64,000 bases of DNA from JALEFZ01 sp038527485 (lineage in GTDB: Bacteria > Bacteroidota > Bacteroidia > J057), in the NCBI GenBank assembly GCA_038527485.1, contig JBCBFT010000005.1:46654-110653 (forward strand), given 5' to 3'. This document shows, one piece after another, positions 59,361-64,000 of this stretch. The notes below the pieces were generated by a model that was given only the letters and a program-made list of their open reading frames with translations, had not been told where the DNA came from and did no database searches. Position numbers and translations under genes: made by a program. Position 1 is the stretch's first letter, and every line of letters begins with the position of its first letter.

Positions 59361-61352
59361 CTAAAAATTCATGCGCTGAGGTTCCCTAGGTCTAATGACA
59401 GGATCTTTGGGCACAAATTCAATGTCTACAAACGCCCATTTTCCTTCAGGTGAAATCTTGAGCATCAGTGATTGATAAGGGGCAAATTCAAATGTTTCTT
59501 TGATGGTGTGACCATTGATATGCAGGGACAGCGTCTTCTGATCTGAAGAATCCATGAAGGACTGTCCAGAATACACGGGGTAGGCCAGTCCTTTCGCAGG
59601 CATCTGAGCAAGGAACAAATAATGGGTTCCATCTGCTGCTACGCGACACCAATACTCAGGTATATTTTCTCCTTCTATCAGTGGAGGATGATGTATAACC
59701 TGCTGAAAATCGTTGGATACATTGGGTAAGGCACGCAGGTCTTCCAACATCTTTGCGAAGTCATCTGATTTGTCTTTACCTGGTTGTTGAGGCGTGTTTT
59801 TTAGGCAAATAGGCAGTCCCTGCTGCCCCAATTCCAGGATTCGCACCAACGCTCGAACATCCATATACTGTACGTCGATATATAAGGTCGAAAAAGCGGC
59901 ATCTCCTACGGTAAGTTTTCCGTTTTCGAATGTCGCTTCATTTAAGAAATGGCGATTGATCCAAAGCGGATGATAGCCTTCGATCTCTTCGGGTGGGAAA
60001 ATATAGCGCATTTCATATTCTCCCCACACCCATACACGTTGTCGCTCAGGAGGATAAGCACCTTTCATGACACCGTCTTCATAGGGTATATAGACAGCGA
60101 CATCAGAGTAGGTCTTTCCCTGTTGCATCAGGCCAGAGACGCGTTCCATGTAAGCATTAAACTGTGGCAACTCAGGCTCCAAGCTTCCGCCAGGACCGAA
60201 GTATGTCGTAGCGAAAAAAGTAACTGTATCCGATCCTTTGGGATTGTAGGGCATCCCATGGTAAAAATGCTGGTTCACGCCTTGGGCAAACATCGCGTCT
60301 GCCACCATCTTGAGATCCGCAGTTTGCTCCTTGTGGAGATAGGTTGCAGGAAAGCCATACATGCAAGTAAACGTTTCGCTTGACACCATGGGCTTAGCGG
60401 CCAGCGCAGCAGACGAGCTCACGATACGGGAGTAATTGGGATTGTTGAGCATAGACTCTGTTTCGGGAATGTCCACAAGGGAGTAGGTGGTCATCACATC
60501 TGTAGGTGAGGCGAGACATTGCACACGGGAGTAGGCACCTAGCTCTTGACATTTTTTTACATAAGGTTGATAAAAACCCTCCGTCACATACTGATCCAGC
60601 AGTAGCATGTAGTCGTAGCGCACATCGGGAAAAGAATCCAGTCCCTGCTCCATGTAGGGAATGATGTCGTAGCCGAAAGTCTCCTGAAAACGATCCTCAA
60701 AGCCATCTGTCCAAATTTTATTGGTGCTGTTGAGCTTGATTTCCCATGAGTCGGTAAAAAACGCAGACTTGGAGCCTTTCAAGGCATCCTTTAGTCCTTC
60801 TCCGATGGGTTCGGCAAAGGTATAAAAGGCATTACTGTCTAGATGATTGATCACCAAGAGCGTATCGGGATAGTTCCATGAGAAGGTCAACGTCTGCCGA
60901 AAGGAAGTATCCCCATAAATTTTCGTTGTGAGATCCTTGCCGATATTTTCTCCTGCCACGGGCCATGCACTCCCAAAGGTGAAATCGCAGGACATCCCGA
61001 TCGAGTCTGCATAGCGCTTGGTGTAATTCACTACGTCGATCCATTCAGGGCTTAGCCATTGTTGTGCGGTGGTGTCCTTGGGATAGTGGCGTCCATAGGA
61101 GCGGGCATACATCCTTTGATAGCGATACAGGGGATACACCCATGCGATCTCCACTCCACCGAAGTTCATCTCCTTTGCCCAGTCCAGTTGGTATTTGATG
61201 TCAGGCTTTTTGATCTCTGTAGCGAACCACCACCAACGCGTTTGGGGTTTGGAGGTAGGATAAAAGGAGGTAGCTTCCTGTGAGGGAGAAGTAGGATTGC
61301 AGGAAGCGCATATCATTGCTCCTAGTAAGAGAAGGTAGAAGGTCCATTTCAT
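59361..61352 (-). CDS. GH106-like glycoside hydrolase lipoprotein
   Basis: About 663 aa from MKWTFYLLLLG (61352), giving a lipoprotein signal with ICASC (Cys18). The N-terminal catalytic TIM-barrel region resembles GH106-type alpha-L-rhamnosidases: a W-W-W motif (QTRWWWFATEI), QLDWAKEMNFGGVEIAWVYP, and FGSAWPVAGENIG. The protein is about two thirds of the usual GH106 length and may lack the C-terminal beta-sandwich domains. Lipidation suggests surface or periplasmic anchoring. With the GH28-like protein and a lipoprotein downstream, a role in degrading a rhamnose-containing pectin such as rhamnogalacturonan is likely. No SusC/SusD genes are nearby, so it is not a classical PUL. Confidence 0.75.
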   Translation of the reverse strand: MKWTFYLLLLGAMICASCNPTSPSQEATSFYPTSKPQTRWWWFATEIKKPDIKYQLDWAKEMNFGGVEIAWVYPLYRYQRMYARSYGRHYPKDTTAQQWLSPEWIDVVNYTKRYADSIGMSCDFTFGSAWPVAGENIGKDLTTKIYGDTSFRQTLTFSWNYPDTLLVINHLDSNAFYTFAEPIGEGLKDALKGSKSAFFTDSWEIKLNSTNKIWTDGFEDRFQETFGYDIIPYMEQGLDSFPDVRYDYMLLLDQYVTEGFYQPYVKKCQELGAYSRVQCLASPTDVMTTYSLVDIPETESMLNNPNYSRIVSSSAALAAKPMVSSETFTCMYGFPATYLHKEQTADLKMVADAMFAQGVNQHFYHGMPYNPKGSDTVTFFATTYFGPGGSLEPELPQFNAYMERVSGLMQQGKTYSDVAVYIPYEDGVMKGAYPPERQRVWVWGEYEMRYIFPPEEIEGYHPLWINRHFLNEATFENGKLTVGDAAFSTLYIDVQYMDVRALVRILELGQQGLPICLKNTPQQPGKDKSDDFAKMLEDLRALPNVSNDFQQVIHHPPLIEGENIPEYWCRVAADGTHYLFLAQMPAKGLAYPVYSGQSFMDSSDQKTLSLHINGHTIKETFEFAPYQSLMLKISPEGKWAFVDIEFVPKDPVIRPREPQRMNF

Positions 61353-61598
61353 AGGAGGAAAAATAAGGAATATCATCTGATTGCACCAATTGTAGGCTAG
61401 GGTTCGTCTTTTTTCATTTACAAAGGGAGGCTTGCTCGCACGATCTCACGGATGGCGCATGGATTACCATTCATTCTTTAAATGGTACTTTCTCATTATA
61501 CATGTTCTTCTGTCGTATGCATCATATTTTCCACTTCATCGGCAGCACCTGTTCATGCTTATGTTGTATCTTGATGCGCATTACCTCAATTCAGATAT

Positions 61599-62252
61599 AT
61601 GCGAATACTTATTCTAGGTGCAACGGGTCGAACGGGAAGATGGGCTTTAACTCAAGCGCTTAAAAACGGACATGAAGTACATGTATTGGCACGAAATATT
61701 CAAAGGATAGATCCGCAGGAAAGGCTCACGCTGATAGAAGGGGATCCGAGTAAACCAGAATCTCTAACTCATGCCCTAGCAGATTGTGAGGCAGTGATCA
61801 GCGTACTGAACATTTCACGGACATCAGACTTCCCCTGGGCTCCCTTGCGCACGCCCCAAACGTATCTTTCAGATGTGATGCGGCTTTTGATGGAATTGGG
61901 GGAAAAACAAGGGCTAAAAAGAATCGTCACCTGCTCTGCTTGGGGCGTGGGGGATTCTCGGGCAGATATTCCTTGGTGGTTTCGCTGGACGATTGACAAG
62001 AGCAACATCGGGATAGCCTACCAAGATCATACGCGGCAGGAGGAGATCTTATCAGCTTCCTCTCTCGACTGGACCATCGTTCGGCCTGTGGGATTGATCC
62101 ATGCGAAGCAGCCCGAGGAGATCCGCGAGACATTCGACAACCATCCCAAGCCTGGCTTACTCATCAGTCGGCAAAGTGTGGGTGCGTATTTGGTCGATTG
62201 CTTGAAAAGAGACGACTTGATAGGTAAAAAGGTGGTGATTTCGAAGAAATAA
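61599..62252 (+). CDS. NAD(P)-binding atypical SDR
   Basis: A 217-aa protein starting MRILILGATGRTGRWALTQ, the T-G-x-T-G-R-x-x-G/A nucleotide loop of NmrA/atypical SDRs. An HVLARN strand end suggests NADP(H), with CEAVISVLNIS at about residues 63-73 and IVTCSAWGVGDSR near 108-120, the place of the SDR Ser. No Tyr-x3-Lys is obvious, as usual in this group. Relatives include flavin reductase/biliverdin-IX-beta-type and NAD(P)-sensing proteins; the substrate is unknown. Five nt separate it from the membrane protein gene that follows, so they form an operon. Confidence 0.8.
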   Translation: MRILILGATGRTGRWALTQALKNGHEVHVLARNIQRIDPQERLTLIEGDPSKPESLTHALADCEAVISVLNISRTSDFPWAPLRTPQTYLSDVMRLLMELGEKQGLKRIVTCSAWGVGDSRADIPWWFRWTIDKSNIGIAYQDHTRQEEILSASSLDWTIVRPVGLIHAKQPEEIRETFDNHPKPGLLISRQSVGAYLVDCLKRDDLIGKKVVISKK

Positions 62253-62257
62253 AGCAT

Positions 62258-62998
62258 ATGAAGAAAAGGGAACCCTATTTTTTCGTAGTCAATGTCATTC
62301 TCCTACTGATCGTCGTCGTAGGTTTTGGTCCTTCTTTCTTCCTTCGTCCGCTCAATGATCTGGCTCCCCTTCCTGCTCACTTGATCATTCACGGAGTCAG
62401 TGCGACTGCCTGGATTGTAGCGATTGTGCTTCAGTCTTATTGGATACAGCAAGGAAAAACGCTCAGACATGCGCGACTAGGCGTGTATTTCAGTTTGATT
62501 GCTCCCTTATTGGTGGCCTCGGGCTTTTGGGTGTTGGGCTATGCTACTGAATTGTACCATGCAGATTTTGCTCCGCTAGAAGCAGGAGCTGCGGATGATG
62601 GGAGGACTTTTCGTGCCTTGATCATTACAGGGGACGTTTTGCAGCTTTTGCTCTTCCTGGGATTCGTGTATACGGGCTATCGCAACCGTCAGCATGCTTT
62701 CATCCATAAGCGCGCGATGCTCATTGCCTCGATTTTACTCTGTCAGCAGGCCTTGGTTAGGATTGGTAAGATGGAGTTTTTGATGATAGGCTCGGAGCCT
62801 GGAGCGAGTGGAGGGATGTATGCGACATTTGTTCCCTTGTGCTTGTTGATCTCAATGGTGGTGTATGACAAGCGGATGCATCAAAAGATCCCGCGAATCT
62901 CAGTTGCTGGGATCGCTGCATATTTTTTATATGTAGGGATTTCGGTAGCCATTGGCGCATCGGGCTTAGCGGTAGCGATGTTAGAAAGAGTCCGATAA
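62258..62998 (+). CDS. Seven-TM membrane protein of unknown function
   Basis: A 246-aa integral membrane protein with about seven hydrophobic helices. Conserved-looking features are HLIIHGVSATAWIVAIVLQS (helix 2), QGKTLRHARLG in a loop, and IHKRAMLIASILLCQQALVR, an arrangement reminiscent of DUF2306 or cytochrome-b561-like four-helix proteins with His in the membrane. I cannot assign a family with confidence. It follows the NAD(P)-binding gene by 5 nt; a joint redox role is possible but only inferred. Confidence 0.6.
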   Translation: MKKREPYFFVVNVILLLIVVVGFGPSFFLRPLNDLAPLPAHLIIHGVSATAWIVAIVLQSYWIQQGKTLRHARLGVYFSLIAPLLVASGFWVLGYATELYHADFAPLEAGAADDGRTFRALIITGDVLQLLLFLGFVYTGYRNRQHAFIHKRAMLIASILLCQQALVRIGKMEFLMIGSEPGASGGMYATFVPLCLLISMVVYDKRMHQKIPRISVAGIAAYFLYVGISVAIGASGLAVAMLERVR

Positions 62999-63012
62999 GA
63001 TGCTAGAGCTCC

Positions 63013-63618
63013 TCATTTATCATACCTAAAGTTGGGATCGTCCTCATAGGCTGTCCCGATGGCACACAGATGATCGAGTGTATGTGCAAATAATTCATAT
63101 AGGTCATGGAGTCTATCCAGGTTGCGAATGATTTGTGCTACACGGAATTGAAGCTCGTTTACATTTGGAGGAAATTGGGGTCTGGTAAAAAGAGGAGCTT
63201 CTCGCCTGAGTTCTAGAAGTATTTGTGGTTGGTAACTGACTAAATCTCTGATATGCGGATTGGCAAACATCATCTGTAGTTTTCGCTCGTCGCTGCCCTG
63301 AATGACAAATTCACGATCAAATTCGGGTTCGCCCACGATGACATCTTGCATCCCAAAGGCTTTCTGAATCCGATGTCCCAAGTGCTCTCGCTGGATTTTG
63401 AAGACAAAGTCATCGCGATTGACATAAGGTGCTCGCACGCGTGTATACGTCACTTTATCCACCATATATTGATCAAAAACGATGAGCCAATTTCCGTGAA
63501 AAGCTTCTACACGTACTGATTTTGTCATTCCCCCTCGAAAAAAATCTCCATCCAACTGCTCCGCGAGTTGCTCCCAGATTCTGCGTTTATGTTTACCAAA
63601 AAAGTCCAGCTTTGCCAT
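63013..63618 (-). CDS. Hypothetical protein, DUF3137-like in part
   Basis: A 201-aa soluble protein. The first part is beta-like (SVRVEAFHGNWLIVFDQYMV, then YTRVRAPYVNRDDFVFKIQ). The middle EFDREFVIQGSDERKLQMMF recalls the F-D-x-x-F-x-V-x-G-x-D-E block seen in DUF3137-type proteins, which suggests shared fold but not function. The C-terminal 50 residues are helical. No membrane segment or signal. It is convergent with the seven-TM gene, stops 14 bp apart. Confidence 0.55.
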   Translation of the reverse strand: MAKLDFFGKHKRRIWEQLAEQLDGDFFRGGMTKSVRVEAFHGNWLIVFDQYMVDKVTYTRVRAPYVNRDDFVFKIQREHLGHRIQKAFGMQDVIVGEPEFDREFVIQGSDERKLQMMFANPHIRDLVSYQPQILLELRREAPLFTRPQFPPNVNELQFRVAQIIRNLDRLHDLYELFAHTLDHLCAIGTAYEDDPNFRYDK

Positions 63619-63716
63619 CTCCGAAGTTAACCTCTTTTCGATTATAGAAAAATGTTAGAGATCGTTCTAACGCTAGGATTGTAGGTCGAGGGTTCGTCCA
63701 TGTTCTAGTGGTGACT

Positions 63717-64000
63717 TTATGAAGTTGCTTTCTTAATTTTGAATCTCCACTTGTAGGAATGAAAGACCTTGCGACTCAATATTTTATATCCAAGGAGGGC
63801 GAGCACAGGACCAAAGAGTGAATAGGTTAACCCTGCAAAAATAAAGAGTACCCCGAATCCCGTACCGCTCGTCGCTCCTGTGTAGATCAGCGCCACTCCA
63901 AAACCTGTCAAACATGTGCCTGGAGCTGCTCCCACAAAGGCCAGCACACGAGAAAGTGGCCGCGACTTCGTCGAGATTCGCTTAACATCCTCTAGCTTCA
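63717..64000 (-). CDS. Partial membrane protein cut by the window end
   Basis: The frame stays open to the edge of the window, so the gene begins beyond 64000; the GTG at 63945-63947 is internal. The visible 94 residues read KLEDVKRISTKSRPLSRVLA, then two Gly-rich hydrophobic helices (LTGFGVALIYTGATSGTGFG, VLFIFAGLTYSLFGPVLALL) and a basic tail. It looks like the C-terminus of a small membrane protein. No family recognised. Confidence 0.45.
   Translation of the reverse strand, partial: KLEDVKRISTKSRPLSRVLAFVGAAPGTCLTGFGVALIYTGATSGTGFGVLFIFAGLTYSLFGPVLALLGYKILSRKVFHSYKWRFKIKKATS

Noticed and set aside
1..64000. tRNA, rRNA, CRISPR arrays or intact insertion sequences
   Set aside because: Gaps between genes were read for cloverleaf ends, regular short repeats and transposase genes with terminal repeats; none was convincing.

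Overview
The window reads as chromosomal DNA of a Bacteroidota bacterium. The evidence is type IX secretion (T9SS) parts (a PorP/SprF-like membrane protein and a GldJ-like lipoprotein), T9SS C-terminal sorting domains on secreted proteins, families typical of the phylum (S46 dipeptidyl-peptidase, DUF4331, DUF5117/5118-type metalloprotease, DUF4345, DUF4348, TIGR03643), almost no Shine-Dalgarno sequences, and a TAnnTTTG-type -7 box. Base composition is moderate. A Saprospiria-like relative is plausible but is inference; there is no rRNA or ribosomal marker here. I found no tRNA, rRNA, CRISPR array or intact insertion sequence.

Layout. 1-15.2 kb is an accessory-looking stretch, nearly all on the minus strand: an Rpn-type nuclease, an AraC regulator broken by one in-frame stop codon behind an NAD-dependent reductase and a DUF4345 membrane protein, several unrecognised proteins, a GXWXG/DUF4334 protein beside a secreted paralogue of its extra C-terminal domain, two Crp/Fnr regulators, a PIN-domain remnant, a DUF4240-like protein, an HXXEE membrane protein and an epoxide-hydrolase-like enzyme. 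15.2-20.1 kb holds two T9SS cargo genes, one a frameshifted subtilase with an N-terminal beta-propeller. 20.2-24.3 kb holds a DUF4331 protein whose end runs into a large palindrome, and an ECF sigma/anti-sigma pair. 24.4-30.0 kb holds an MFS transporter, an FdhF/YdeP molybdopterin oxidoreductase, a divergent mobA, a DUF7009-like protein and a pentapeptide-repeat protein. 30.2-35.3 kb holds a zinc metalloprotease, an exported DUF2237 protein, a small secreted protein and a helical protein.

35.5-39.7 kb carries an alpha-oxoamine synthase followed, after a strong terminator, by a six-TM hybrid histidine kinase. This resembles the gene arrangement of CqsA/CqsS and LqsA/LqsS signalling and is the most interesting functional hypothesis in the window. 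39.8-54.0 kb is mostly housekeeping: purF, hpt, pheS, TIGR03643, S46 peptidase, SDR, GNAT, cutA, a MacA-like adaptor with a TolC protein but no inner-membrane pump, and sdaAB. 54.5-56.8 kb is the porP/sprF-gldJ pair ending in a terminator. 56.9-61.4 kb is a minus-strand unit of a GH106-like enzyme, a GH28-like beta-helix protein and a lipoprotein, probably for pectin-type glycans. The last 2.5 kb has an NAD(P)-binding reductase with a membrane protein, and a gene cut by the window edge.

The most unusual non-coding signal is a dispersed repeat found twice (about 5924-6088 and 15415-15595), each copy just downstream of a minus-strand gene. Its small hairpins are kept although their stem bases differ between copies, which suggests selection on RNA or DNA structure.
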